Notes: a model not told the origin generated them from the sequence alone. Positions 28,711 through 38,900 are shown, numbered from the stretch's first letter. The stretch is 64,000 nucleotides of DNA from JADKFD01 sp050250665 (GCA_050250665.1 JBFWOF010000030.1:1-64000), one strand, 5' to 3'. Numbers and translations: made by a program.

Positions 28711-29820
28711 TTAGACCGGAATCGTCAGCGCCAGCAGTTCGCTGTCGCTGCTCGCTGACAGGCGGCAATCGGCGCCAGCGGGAATGCTGAAGGTGTCATC
28801 GCTGGCCAGCCGGTGCTGCCCCAATGCGGGGCTGCTCAAGCCGAGTTCGCCTGCCAGCACGACATACCATTGCAACTCGTTGTCATGCCCACCCCGTGCG
28901 AGGGCACTCCCACCCGGGATGCGCCAGACCCTGAGATCAGCAAGGCCCGCGCTGGCTTTGGCGATGCCGAGGTCACGAAACACCAGGCCCGAGTCCTGAT
29001 CCCGCTGCCACACGGCGGTCGCGGCCTGATGATGGATGAAGTGCTGACCGCCGTAGCGTCGATCACGCTGAATGGCTGCGCTGGGTAATTCCAGATCATG
29101 ATCGCGGCGGGTGGGATGTATCGCCGGTGAGCCAAACTCGATGACTTCGAGGCCAGCCGAGGCTTCGAGGACTCGATGCCGGATCGTCGGCGGTTGCAGC
29201 ACGCAGTCGCCCGGCCGCATGAGGAAGGGCTCGCCCTGATCCTCGTAGACCACGCGTACCCAACCGCGATGGCAGTAGATCAGCTGCAACTGTATCTCGT
29301 GGTAGTGCACGTAATCGGGCACCGGACCGCCGTCTTCGATGCGGATATGCGAGGCGATGAAGCGTCCACCGAATCGCCCTGGCAGCAGATCCCGATAGCG
29401 CATGCCGGCACGGCCGCGGACCCAGTGCTGCTCGTGGGTGGCGCAACTGAGCACGAACTCCTGCACAGCGGGAGGATCGAACGGAGCCTGATCCAGGTCG
29501 GCCCATTCAATCTCGACGCCGTCAGGCGAAATCAGCTTTGATTCCGTTGGTAAATGCGCAGCCCGGCCCACCAGAGGCAAGCGCAGTCGCAAGGGCGTGG
29601 TCGAGGACTGGACGGCTGTTGTGGTCGTGTCCAGCCGCAGCTGGATGCCGTATCCGGACACCAAGGCCAGTTGCGGCGCATCGGCCGGCATGATCATCTC
29701 CAGCCTGAAGCCCAGTTGGTCGACATAGAAGGCGAGGGCTGCATCCAGATTTGCCGTGGGTAGCAGCAATTCCGCACGCGTCAGCGACGGCGCAAGCGCC
29801 AGTCGATCAGGCAGGCTCAT
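28711..29820 (-). CDS. VOC (glyoxalase-like) plus double-cupin fusion protein
   Basis: A 369-residue three-part protein. Residues about 12-125 form a VOC/glyoxalase domain (TRAELLLPTANLDAALAFYVDQLGFRLEMI ... GVEIEWADL). Residues about 150-245 form a cupin (VPDYVHYHEIQLQLIYCHRGWVRVVYED ... GDCVLQPPTIRHRV) with the metal-ligand pattern HxH...E/Q...H. Residues about 280-369 form a second cupin (DNELQWYVVLAGELGL ... DTFSIPAGADC) that has lost most histidines. The reaction is unknown; a metal-dependent dioxygenase or isomerase acting on a small keto-acid or sugar derivative is plausible. Confidence 0.8.
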   Translation of the reverse strand: MSLPDRLALAPSLTRAELLLPTANLDAALAFYVDQLGFRLEMIMPADAPQLALVSGYGIQLRLDTTTTAVQSSTTPLRLRLPLVGRAAHLPTESKLISPDGVEIEWADLDQAPFDPPAVQEFVLSCATHEQHWVRGRAGMRYRDLLPGRFGGRFIASHIRIEDGGPVPDYVHYHEIQLQLIYCHRGWVRVVYEDQGEPFLMRPGDCVLQPPTIRHRVLEASAGLEVIEFGSPAIHPTRRDHDLELPSAAIQRDRRYGGQHFIHHQAATAVWQRDQDSGLVFRDLGIAKASAGLADLRVWRIPGGSALARGGHDNELQWYVVLAGELGLSSPALGQHRLASDDTFSIPAGADCRLSASSDSELLALTIPV

Positions 29821-30176
29821 CAATGAGGTCCGCTGCAGGAGGCTGACAAGTATCGCTCTTCAGCGCGACGGGTGTAGGGGCGCCGGGCAGTCCGCAGCGC
29901 CCACGACAACTCCGCTGTGGGAGCGGACTCTGTCCGCGATCAAGCTGGACTGAGTATCTGCGGACAGAGTCGTGGGCAGCGCCCGCTCTCACCAACCATG
30001 CCGCAAGTCTTTGATTTTGATGTGGGTGCCATCTTGGCCGCAAAGCGGCCTACGTGACTGACGCAGCTGTCACGTAGACCCTTCGGGTCAACGTGACCTA
30101 CCTCCACGGTTTGATGCGCGAATAAGCGCACCGCCAGGTGCGACCGGGACTCCCACAGAAAAGCCTGGACCAGGAT
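29821..30176. repeat. Intergenic repeats
   Basis: The gap holds a TGTGGGAGCGGACTCTGTCC palindrome (about 29916-29990) and a REP-like CACGTAGACCC...GGGTCAACGTGACCTAC hairpin at about 30049-30103. No gene was recognised. Confidence 0.7.
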
Positions 30177-30518
30177 CTAGCCGGCGTCGAGCGCGAGCAA
30201 TCCACTGCGACGCTTGCTCAATTGGCGCTTGTTCGCGGCATCGATGCGACGCACCAGACGCGCCAGAGCGCCGTCCAGCGCTTCCAGCAGTTGGGCCGAG
30301 CGCGCTTCAGCGCGGAAATGGGTGCCATCGCGCAGTGCAACTTCGATGCTGCAGGCGTGATCGACGCCGCCCTTGGGGCCATTCAGATCACGGAACTTGC
30401 CAACCAGCTTGAGGATGCCCGGCGCCATGCGATCCAGCGCTCGGAGGGCCCGGACCACGAACATCGCACGCAGTCGCTGGGGGTCGGCCTGCAGTTGATC
30501 AATCACCTGGATTTGCAT
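30177..30518 (-). CDS. HPF/RaiA-like ribosome-associated protein
   Basis: A 113-residue protein opening MQIQVIDQLQ, consistent with the S30AE (HPF/RaiA) fold. It has alternating strands and helices, CSIEVALRDGTHFRAEARSAQLLEALDGALARLVRRI, and a basic C-terminus. Members bind the 30S A/P sites and promote ribosome hibernation. It has no long C-terminal dimerisation domain, so it is a short form. It is not next to rpoN, the usual location of hpf in proteobacteria. The family assignment is moderate, based on pattern only. Confidence 0.65.
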   Translation of the reverse strand: MQIQVIDQLQADPQRLRAMFVVRALRALDRMAPGILKLVGKFRDLNGPKGGVDHACSIEVALRDGTHFRAEARSAQLLEALDGALARLVRRIDAANKRQLSKRRSGLLALDAG

Positions 30519-30924
30519 CGTGAATGTCCTCACTGGGTGGTTGTTGCGACTCCGATTCTGATCCCCCGGGACGGCAAAGGTTGCATGCTCGACTCCAGGC
30601 ATTCAGCTGGACTGAACCGGATCTTTACACCGGCACAACAAGTGGCAGCGCACGAGCCCGAGTCTCTGGTTTTGGTGTCATCGCGAGCCACCGGTTTCGG
30701 CCCGAAAATGCCCACGGGCCATGAACTCGCCTGCTGCGCGTAGCCTGGTGTGCCGCGCAGCGGCTCACCGGGGCTCTTTGGCCTCACCGCCCGGAGAGCG
30801 CTGCGCGCACTTCGGGCTTCAAAAGCCGGCTATTGCCGAATTACGAAGATTCAACGACTTGCGATATCGGTTCATGGAGAGCCACCCGTTTCGGCCCGAA
30901 AGGGGCCATGAACCACGGCCACGC
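30519..30924. repeat. Intergenic repeats
   Basis: This stretch includes two copies of the GGTTTCGGCCCGAAAATGCC / CGTTTCGGCCCGAAAGGGGCC type with GGGCCATGAAC (about 30687-30725 and 30888-30912). A CGCGCAGCGGCTCACCGGGG fragment is near 30752. No gene was recognised. Confidence 0.65.
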
Positions 30925-31551
30925 TCAATAGCGCCGCATCAGCCCCACCAGCACGCCCTGGATCTGCACGCGCTCGGGCTCGTAGCGTTGCGTGGGATGA
31001 TCCGGATTCTCCGATTCCAGTTCGATCCAGCCCGATCGCGGCCGCAGGCGCTTGAGCGTGGCCGCTTCGCCATCGATCAGGGCCACCACGATTTCGCCCG
31101 CCCGGGCCTGATCGCGCGATTCGATGATCACCAGGTCGCCATCATGCACGCCAATGTCGCGCATCGACTCGCCGCGTACCTGCAGCACGTAACCGGTGCC
31201 GCGCGGTCGCATCGGTAGAGGGACCGCGATGCGCTCGTCGGAAGCCATGGCATCGATCGGCCTGCCGGCGGCGATGCGGCCCAGCAAGGGCAGGGTGCCC
31301 TCGTGTTCGTCATCGCCGGGTGGCGAGTGGCGCAAGCGCACGCCGCGCTGTTTGCCGTCCATCGGCTCGACCAGTTCCGCCGCGATCAGCGCGCTGACCT
31401 GCTTGTGCAGTGAGCCGCGCGAGGCCAGTCCGAGTTCAGCGCACAGCTGATCCAGCGTCGCCGGGTCGGCGCCATCCTCATGCCTTTTGAGCAGATGCTG
31501 ATAGAGCTGGCGTTGCCCTGGGGTCAAAGAAAGCACTTGCGTGTTTTCCAT
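30925..31551 (-). CDS. lexA: LexA-family SOS repressor
   Basis: A 208-residue S24-type repressor. The winged helix LTPGQRQLYQHLLKRH...LDQLCAELGLASRGSLHKQVSALIAAELVEP is followed by RGVRL. The self-cleavage site is in LLGRIAAGRPI (Ala-Gly), the catalytic Ser in GESMRDIGVHDGDLV, and the catalytic Lys in ALIDGEAATLKRL. The start MENTQV was chosen from the domain; upstream codons run into the divergent helicase gene. The DNA-recognition helix differs from E. coli LexA, so a different operator is expected. A GAAC-N7-GAAC repeat sits just upstream. Confidence 0.92.
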   Translation of the reverse strand: MENTQVLSLTPGQRQLYQHLLKRHEDGADPATLDQLCAELGLASRGSLHKQVSALIAAELVEPMDGKQRGVRLRHSPPGDDEHEGTLPLLGRIAAGRPIDAMASDERIAVPLPMRPRGTGYVLQVRGESMRDIGVHDGDLVIIESRDQARAGEIVVALIDGEAATLKRLRPRSGWIELESENPDHPTQRYEPERVQIQGVLVGLMRRY

Positions 31552-31577
31552 TGGTTCTCTACGCTGAGTCATCGGGA

Positions 31578-31592
31578 GAACGAAAAGAGAAC
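31578..31592. promoter_or_regulatory. Candidate LexA box, GAAC-N7-GAAC
   Basis: A direct repeat GAAC-N7-GAAC (period 11 bp) lies in the 46-bp gap between the divergent lexA and helicase genes. Read on the lexA strand it is GTTC-N7-GTTC, the same form as the LexA box described for Alphaproteobacteria. The match is exact at all eight specified bases; function is inferred. Confidence 0.6.
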
Positions 31593-31597
31593 GAGTC

Positions 31598-34069
31598 GTG
31601 AGCTTAAACGCCGTGCTGTCAGATGTCGAGTCTGGATTTGGAGCGCCTGAAGCGCCGGCACCCGATCGGGTGGCAGCCTTGGCAGCCAGGCTCAAGCGCA
31701 AGTACCGCGGGTGCATCACCGCCGAAGCGGTAACTCCGGCGCAGATCGGCAGCTACGCGCCCATACCCGACAGCCTGGACCCACGGCTGCGGCAGGCGCT
31801 GCAATCACGCGGCGTGCGCGAGCTCTACAGCCATCAGGCCGAGGCCTGGCGCTTGCTGGACGAGGGCGGACATTGCGTCGTGGCCACGCCCACGGCCTCG
31901 GGAAAAACCCTGTGCTTCAATGGTCCTGTGCTCAACGCCGCGCTGCAGCATCAGGCCAAGGCCCTGTACCTGTTCCCAACCAAGGCCCTGGCACAGGATC
32001 AGGTGGCGGAACTGATGGAACTCAACCGCGCCGGTGAGCTCGGCGTGCGTGCCTACACCTTTGATGGCGATACGCCTTCCGACGCGCGTCAGGCGGTGCG
32101 CACCAAGGGCGATGTCGTGGTCACCAACCCGGACATGCTTCATCAGGCGATCCTGCCGCACCACACCAAATGGGCGCAGTTCTTCCAGTCGCTGCGCTAC
32201 ATCGTCATCGACGAGGTGCACAGTTACCGCGGCGTGTTTGGCGCCCATGTCGCCAATGTGCTGCGTCGGCTACAGCGCGTCTGCGCCTTCTACGGCGTGC
32301 GCCCACAGTACATCTGCTGCTCGGCCACCATCGGTAATCCGCGCGAGCACGCACAGGCCCTCACCGGCATGCCCATGCAGGCGGTAACCGACAGCGGTGC
32401 ACCGCGCGGTGCCAGCCATCTGTTGTTCTGGAATCCGCCGCCAATCAATCCCGACCTCGGCATTCGTGCCTCGGCGCGCTCGCAGGTGAGCAAGCTGGCG
32501 CGGATGAGCGTCAAGGCCGGGCTCAAGGCCATTCTATTCGCGCAGTCGCGGCTGATGGTCGAGGTCCTCACCAAGTATCTGAAGGATGTCTTCGATCACG
32601 ATCCGCGCAAGCCGGCGCGGGTGCGCGCCTATCGCGGTGGTTATCTGCCGGAAGAGCGACGGCTCACCGAACGGCTGATGCGCGCCGGGTCCATCGATGC
32701 CATCGTCTCGACCTCGGCTCTGGAGCTGGGCGTGGATATCGGTGCGCTTGATGTGGCCCTGCTGTGTGGCTATCCCGGCAGCATTGCCGCCACCCGCCAG
32801 CGCCTCGGCCGAGCGGGGCGCCGGCAGCAATCGGCGCTGGGCGTGCTGGTCGCCAGCAGCGAGCCGCTGGATCAGTTCGTGGTGCGCAATCCGGCCTATT
32901 TTCTGGAGCAGTCGCCGGAACATGCGCGTATCGATCCGGACCAGCTGCTGATCCTGCTCGACCATATCCGTTGTGCCGCCTTCGAGCTGCCATTCACCGA
33001 GAGTGATCGCTATGGCGAGCGCGATATCCGCGAATTCCTCGAATATCTGGCTGAAGAGGGCGTGCTGCATCGGGATGGCGCCCGCTGGCACTGGATCGAC
33101 GACAGCTACCCGGCCGGTGCGGTCAACTTGCGCTCGGTGGCTGACGGCAATTTTGTTGTCGTAGACCGCACGGGTGGTAAGCAGACCATCATCGCCGAAG
33201 TCGATTTTTCATCGGCGGCGTTGACCTTGTATGAAGGCGCGATCTACATGGTGCAATCGGTGCCCTGGCAGGTCGAAAAGCTGGACTGGGTCGGTCGCAA
33301 GGCCTATGTCACACGCACTCACGTCGATTACTACACCGATGCCATCGACTACACGCGGCTGAAGCCTCTGGCCGAGTTTGGTCAGGCCGATTCCGGCGAG
33401 GGTGCGGCCCAGCACGGCGAAGTGCACGTGGTTCGGCGGGTCACTGGTTACAAGAAGATCCGTTATTACAGCCACGAGAACATCGGCTACGGACCGGTCA
33501 ATCTGCCGGATCAGGAGTTGCAGACCACCTCGGTCTGGTGGCGGCTGTCGCCGGAAGCCATCGATCGGGCATTCAGGACCCGATTCGAGGCGCTCGATGG
33601 CTTTCTGGGCGCGGCCTACGCATTGCATACGGTGGCCACGCTGCTGTCCATGTGTGAGCCGCGCGATCTGGGCAAGGCCGTGGGCAGTGGCGACAACGAC
33701 TGGTCGGCCCAGGTGTCGAGCAAGGGTCGCGGCGAGTTGCGGGGGCCGGGTGGCGAGGCGCTCGACGTCGAGACGCTGGCGAGCTTCGCGCCTGCGGTCT
33801 ATCTGTACGACAACTACCCGGGTGGCATCGGCCTGTCCAGACCGCTGTTCGAGCGGCGCGAAGAACTGGTGACGGCGGCCATCGGTCTGATCTCCGGCTG
33901 CCGGTGCGGCCCGGGCTGCCCGGCCTGTGTCGGGCCGATACTCAGCACCGACGAGCAGCGTTCGCCCAAGGGCAGCGCGCTGCGGGTGCTGGCCTTGCTG
34001 AAGCACCGGAGCGGCGCGTCGATGCCTACACTGGTCGACGCCGTGCCGGCGACGGCAAGCCGGCACTAA
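31598..34069 (+). CDS. DEAD/DEAH helicase with DUF1998 domain, MrfA-like
   Basis: An 823-residue superfamily 2 helicase. It has a Q-motif region (YSHQAEAW), Walker A TPTASGKTL (about 97-105), DEVH box (205-208), SATIGN, and helicase C-domain GYLPEERR, STSALELGVDIGALD and QRLGRAGRR. A C-terminal DUF1998 four-Cys cluster CRCGPGCPAC lies near residues 768-777. This architecture is that of YprA/MrfA, a 3'-5' helicase for excision repair of mitomycin-type damage. The start is GTG at 31598. It is divergent from lexA and is followed 32 nt later by an MrfB-like exonuclease gene. Confidence 0.92.
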   Translation: MSLNAVLSDVESGFGAPEAPAPDRVAALAARLKRKYRGCITAEAVTPAQIGSYAPIPDSLDPRLRQALQSRGVRELYSHQAEAWRLLDEGGHCVVATPTASGKTLCFNGPVLNAALQHQAKALYLFPTKALAQDQVAELMELNRAGELGVRAYTFDGDTPSDARQAVRTKGDVVVTNPDMLHQAILPHHTKWAQFFQSLRYIVIDEVHSYRGVFGAHVANVLRRLQRVCAFYGVRPQYICCSATIGNPREHAQALTGMPMQAVTDSGAPRGASHLLFWNPPPINPDLGIRASARSQVSKLARMSVKAGLKAILFAQSRLMVEVLTKYLKDVFDHDPRKPARVRAYRGGYLPEERRLTERLMRAGSIDAIVSTSALELGVDIGALDVALLCGYPGSIAATRQRLGRAGRRQQSALGVLVASSEPLDQFVVRNPAYFLEQSPEHARIDPDQLLILLDHIRCAAFELPFTESDRYGERDIREFLEYLAEEGVLHRDGARWHWIDDSYPAGAVNLRSVADGNFVVVDRTGGKQTIIAEVDFSSAALTLYEGAIYMVQSVPWQVEKLDWVGRKAYVTRTHVDYYTDAIDYTRLKPLAEFGQADSGEGAAQHGEVHVVRRVTGYKKIRYYSHENIGYGPVNLPDQELQTTSVWWRLSPEAIDRAFRTRFEALDGFLGAAYALHTVATLLSMCEPRDLGKAVGSGDNDWSAQVSSKGRGELRGPGGEALDVETLASFAPAVYLYDNYPGGIGLSRPLFERREELVTAAIGLISGCRCGPGCPACVGPILSTDEQRSPKGSALRVLALLKHRSGASMPTLVDAVPATASRH

Positions 34070-34101
34070 CGCGCTGGCCCGGGACCAGGAGCGGGGTAAG
34101 C

Positions 34102-34962
34102 ATGGATCTGCGCCAACGATTGGGGCAGCTCAGCGGCCGAAGTACGGCGCCCGCGACGCTGCCGCCACCGGACCCCGAATGGGCGGAACGCCTGGGTCGA
34201 TTGCGACTGCTGGCGCGTGAGCGCAGCGGCCAGGTGACCGATAGTCGGCCCGCGGAGCTTCCCGGTCACGAGCTTGCGCCCGGGCTGCGTTTGCACGAAG
34301 TTCGCGTCAGCGCCCTGCGCCTGAAACTCGCCGGGCTGGATGTGCCCGATGTGCTGCGAGCACCCTGGGATCCGGATCTGGCAGTGCCACTTGAAAATCT
34401 GCGGCTGTTCGACACCGAAACCAGCGGTCTTTGCGGTGGGGTAGGGCTCAAGGTGTTCCTGCTCGGGGTCCTGCGCTGGGACTCCGAGGGCTGGGTGATG
34501 CGCCAGTACCTGATGACCCGACCATGCGGCGAGGCCGCGCTGGTGGATGCCTGGGTGGGCGAATGCGCAGGCGCGGCACATCTGGTCAGCTACAACGGCA
34601 AGTCTTTCGATGTGCCGGCGATGCGCACGCTGGAAACCCTGCATGGCCGGGACTCGGGATCGGCCGCCATCGGACACTGGGATCTGTTGCACCCGGTGCG
34701 CCGGGCTTTTCGCAGTGCCTGGCCAAACTGCAAGCTGACCACCGCCGAGCGCATGTTGCTGGGCAAGGAGCGTGGTCTGGACCTTCCCGGTAGCGAGGCG
34801 CCGCGCGCCTGGCGCGTATACCTGGCCACTGGCCAGACCCGGGATCTGCTACGCGTCATGCAGCACAACCGCTATGACCTGGAAGCGCTGTTGCGGGTAA
34901 TGCGCGCACTGCTGAACGTGCCGGCTTCGGCGCCGAGGCGGACCAGGGTGAGGGCGGCGTAG
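34102..34962 (+). CDS. RNase H-like exonuclease, YprB/MrfB-like
   Basis: A 286-residue DEDD-type exonuclease. The catalytic pattern includes FDTETSGLCGGVGLKVFLLGV (DxE, about residues 104-124), SYNGKSFDVPAM, HWDLLHPVRR and, at the C-terminus, HNRYDLEALLRVM. This is the YprB family, whose Bacillus member MrfB works with the MrfA helicase in DNA repair. It directly follows the MrfA-like gene, so the pair is conserved here. The start MDLRQRL follows GGGGTAAGC. Confidence 0.9.
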   Translation: MDLRQRLGQLSGRSTAPATLPPPDPEWAERLGRLRLLARERSGQVTDSRPAELPGHELAPGLRLHEVRVSALRLKLAGLDVPDVLRAPWDPDLAVPLENLRLFDTETSGLCGGVGLKVFLLGVLRWDSEGWVMRQYLMTRPCGEAALVDAWVGECAGAAHLVSYNGKSFDVPAMRTLETLHGRDSGSAAIGHWDLLHPVRRAFRSAWPNCKLTTAERMLLGKERGLDLPGSEAPRAWRVYLATGQTRDLLRVMQHNRYDLEALLRVMRALLNVPASAPRRTRVRAA

Positions 34963-35286
34963 CTGCGTCTTCTGGCCGCCGTGCCGGTTCTCGGCAGGGC
35001 GCAACTGGCAAACCTTGGCAGCGGTCGCGACGCAAGGTCGCTCCTACTGTGGGAGCGGACTCCGTCCGCGAACGGGCGCAGGGTGTAGCCAAGCTATGCC
35101 GAAGGCTCACCTGCGGTCGGTTTCGAACAAGGCCCAGAGGGCGCCATTGGCGTACCGCGGCTACTCGCAGGATCGGGAACGCCGAGTTGCACTCGGCGCT
35201 GTTGATCTTGATCGCTACAACGGGACAGCCGACCAGCACGAGCGCCGACTGCAAGTCGGCGATCCCAGGGAGCTCCGCCCATCGCA
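34963..35286. repeat. Intergenic inverted repeat
   Basis: The gap includes a GGTCGCGACGCAAGGTCGCT copy (about 35024-35047) and a TGTGGGAGCGGACTCCGTCC copy (about 35049). At 35170-35266 is an element with two opposed halves, GCCGAGTTGCACTCGGCGC and GCCGACTGCAAGTCGGCGATCCC-type. Its sister is at 44818-44920. Confidence 0.7.
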
Positions 35287-35733
35287 TCAGCGCTGATCGC
35301 CGCCCCAATGATCACCCTTGCGTCGGCCGTCCTTGCTGCGCCGGTTGCTGGCCTTGCCATCGCCCAGATTCAGCACGGTTTGGGCGTCGACCAGCCCCCG
35401 TCGTTGTCGGCGTCGCCCTTCGGTCACCGGTAGATATTCACAATTGCAAGTGCGCCCGCATCCAGCTATCGGCAGCCGTACCGCTTGCTCGGTGCGGAAG
35501 CGCTGGCCATCGCTTTCGCGTGCCCAGTTGCAGGCGCGGGGGCCCTCGCCGGCCTTGAGCTCCCAGGCGCGAATGCTGCGCAGCTTCGTGTAAAGGCGCG
35601 GATTGGTGACCCGGGATGGGAGTTGCGCCAGTTCCCCGAGCCTGGCCCGCCGGCGTCGCAACCGAAGAAACAGTGCGGCCACGACCAGCAGCACAATGGT
35701 TGCGACGATGGCACCGGTAGTCAGCGTATCCAT
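35287..35733 (-). CDS. Small membrane-anchored protein of unknown function
   Basis: A 148-residue protein with one N-terminal helix (about residues 7-25) followed by RLRRRRAR, so the rest should be cytosolic. It has a CGRTCNCEYLP motif (CxxxCxC) near residue 92 and a very basic C-terminus. It is divergent from smc. Its topology recalls ZipA, but there is no FtsZ-binding domain and no sequence similarity that I can see. Function unknown. Confidence 0.65.
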   Translation of the reverse strand: MDTLTTGAIVATIVLLVVAALFLRLRRRRARLGELAQLPSRVTNPRLYTKLRSIRAWELKAGEGPRACNWARESDGQRFRTEQAVRLPIAGCGRTCNCEYLPVTEGRRRQRRGLVDAQTVLNLGDGKASNRRSKDGRRKGDHWGGDQR

Positions 35734-35961
35734 GGCAGCGCCCGATCGGAACAGTTACGTTCAGCATGAACGCCCCTGCGCCCGGCAACAAGTCCCCGCG
35801 CAGACCGGTTGGAACCTACCTGAGCTCACGCCCGTTGGCGGTCAGGCTCTCGAATTGGCGCTCGGGATCGCGGTGCTATAGTTCGCGGTCCGGTTGCCGG
35901 GGCCAGTCGATGGCGCCAAGGCATCCGGCTTGGCCACCGATCCTCGAGAATTGCCCGCGCA

Positions 35962-38900
35962 ATGCGTCTAGCCACTGTCAAACTGGCCGGTTTCAAGTCT
36001 TTCGTCGACCCGACGACCTTGCACCTGCCCACCAATATGACGGCGGTGGTCGGGCCAAACGGCTGCGGCAAGTCCAACATCATTGATGCGGTCAAGTGGG
36101 TGCTGGGCGAATCCGCGGCCAGCCGCTTGCGCGGCGATTCCATGACTGACGTCATTTTCAACGGCACCACCGAGCGCAAACCGGTGGGTCAGGCCTCGGT
36201 GGAGCTGATCTTCGATAACTCCGACGCCAGCATCCTCGGCGAGTACGCGGCGTACAACGAGATTTCGGTGCGGCGCGTGGTCGGGCGCGACAGTCAGTCG
36301 CAGTACTGGTTGAACGGCACCAAATGCCGTCGACGCGATGTGACCGATCTGTTTCTGGGTACGGGGCTAGGCCCGCGTTCCTACGCGATCATCGAACAGG
36401 GCATGATTTCGCAGATCGTCGAAGCGGCGCCCGAAGACCTGCGCGTGCATCTGGAAGAAGCCGCCGGCATCTCCAAGTACAAGGAGCGGCGCAAGGAAAC
36501 CGAGTCGCGCATGCGCGCCACGCGCGAGAATCTGGAACGTCTGAAAGACGTCAGCGACGAGGTCGACAAACATCTGGAACATCTGCGCCGGCAGGCCAAG
36601 CAGGCCGAGCGTTGGACCGAGCTGCGCGCCGAACAGCGCAAGGTGGATGCCGAGGCCAAGGCCCTGGCCTGGCGGGCGCTGGCACAGCAGCTGGAGGCCG
36701 AGATCGCCAAGCTGCGGCAGACCGAGTTGCTGGTCGAACAGCTCGCCACCGATCAGACCCGCAACGAGGCCGATATCGAGGCCGCACGGACCCAGCACGG
36801 CGAGGCCGCCGAGGCTTTCCGCTCGGTCCAGGCCGAGCATTATCAGGTGGGCGCGGAAATTGCCCGGGTCGAGCAGCAGCTGAATTTCCGCCGCGACAGC
36901 GTGGCCCGCCTCAAGCGCGAGCTGGCCGAGCTGGCCGGTCAGCGCGAGCATCTGAGCGAGCAGGGCAGGCTGGATCGAGAGCAGGAGCAGATGCTGCAGC
37001 AGGCGCTCGAGCGCGAAGAGCCCAAGCTCAACGCACTGGCTGACGCCGCTGAAGAACGCAGCGAAGCACTGGCCGCGGCGGAAGGCGCGCTGGCGCAGTG
37101 GCAGAGCCGAGCCGATCTGCTCAATCGCAGTCAGGGTGAGGCCACCAAGGCCGCCGAAGTCGAGCGCACTCGCATCGATTATCTGGAACGGCAGGTGCAT
37201 CAGGCGCTCAAGCGCCGGGAAATCCTCGATTCGGAAACCGCGATGCTGAGCTCGCGTGGCAGTGCCGACGAGCTGAACGCGCTGCGCGAGGGACTTGCTG
37301 CTGAAGAAGCCACCGTCGAGACGCTGTCGGCGGAACTGGATGAGCGCAAATCGGCTTTGTCCAGGGCCGAGCAGACTCTGCGTGGCACGCAGACGCAACT
37401 GAATCAGGAACGCCAGCAGCTGAGCGCGGCGCGCGGACGCCTGGCGTCGCTGGAAGCCCTGCAACACGCCGCCCTGGGCGAGGACAAGCGCGATCTCGGC
37501 GCCTGGCTGAGCAAGCAGGGTTTGCAGCAGGCGCCCAGACTCGGCACCTTGCTGCAGGTCGAGCCCGGTTGGGAAGCGGCCGTGGAGACGGCACTGGGCA
37601 TGGCCCTGGAAGCCATCGTCATCGATGCCGCGGCCAGTCGCGAAATCGATGTCGCCAGCCTGCCCAAGGGCGTGTTGACACTGGTGGATGCCAACAGCGC
37701 GAGCGCAGCCCTGACCCCAGGATGCCTGGCGGAAAAAGTCCGCGGACCGGCGGCGCTGGCCAGCTGGCTGGGCGGCATCATGGCGGTCGAGGACGAGTTT
37801 GCGGCGCGCTCGATGGCGCCTACACTGGCGCCGCATCAGAGCGCCATGACCCGCGACGGCCATTGGTTCGGACCCGGCTGGCGGCGCATCGATCGCGGCA
37901 GTCAGGGACACGAAGGGGTGATTCAGCGCGGTCGCGAGATCGAAGCACTCAAGGCCAATATCGAGGCCATGGATGCGCGGTCGGCCGAGCTGGAAGATTC
38001 GCTGGCCCAGAGTCGCAGCGCCCTGGCCGAAGCCGAACGCATGCGCGAACTGGCGCAGACCAGTCTGTATGCGGCGCATCGCAAGCTGGCGGATTTCGCC
38101 GGGCGCGTGCGCAGTCACGAAGGCAAGGTCGAGCAGGAGCGGCAGCGCCGCGAAGCCATCGCCAAGGAGCGCGAGCAGCTGGCCGAGCAGATTGCCCAGG
38201 CCGAGCAGCAAGTCAAGGAAGCGCGCGGCAAGCTCAACGGCGAGATGTCCAGACTGGAAACCCTGGCCGAGCAGCGCGAGCAACTGGAGATCGAGCGGCA
38301 GCAGCTGGCGCAGGCGCGTGAAAGCGTGCGTGCCGGCGCCCGTGAAGCGCAGGAAGGCGAGCGTCAGCTGGCGCTGTCGGTGGAGTCAAAGCGCACTGCG
38401 GCGCGTTCGCTGACCGCCGCCATCGAGCGCATCGAGCTGCAGCTGTCACAGCTGGAAGGTCGCCGTGTGCAGCTGCAACAGCAACTAGCCGAGACCGATG
38501 GACCACTGCCCAAGCTGGAAGAAGAGCTGCGACTGCATCTGGATCAGCGCGTGATCGTCGACCAGAAGCTGAGTGCGGCCCGTCAGCAACTGGAGCAGCT
38601 GGATCAGCGGCTGCGCAAGCAGGATTTCGAGCGCCAGCGCATCGATCATCAGCTGGCCCAGGCGCGCGAGAAGAAGAGTCAGGCACAACTGGCCGAGCAG
38701 GCCATCCGGATCAAGGCCGAGGCTCTGGAAGAGGCCATGCACGCGGAAGGCTACGAGCGTGAGGCGGTGCTGGCCGAGCTCAATCCCGAGGCGACACTGC
38801 CGGCTTGGGAAGCACGCCTGGTCGATCTGGAACAGCGCATCAAGCGCCTGGAACCGGTCAATCTGGCGGCCATCCAGGAGTTGGAAGAACAATCCACGCG

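Noticed and set aside
35287..35733. Candidate ZipA near smc
   Set aside because: Only the single N-terminal helix is similar; the protein is too short and lacks the FtsZ-binding domain.
36367..38283. 638-codon open frame antisense to smc
   Set aside because: SMC is unambiguous on the + strand; the antisense frame is Leu/Gln/Gly rich without motifs.
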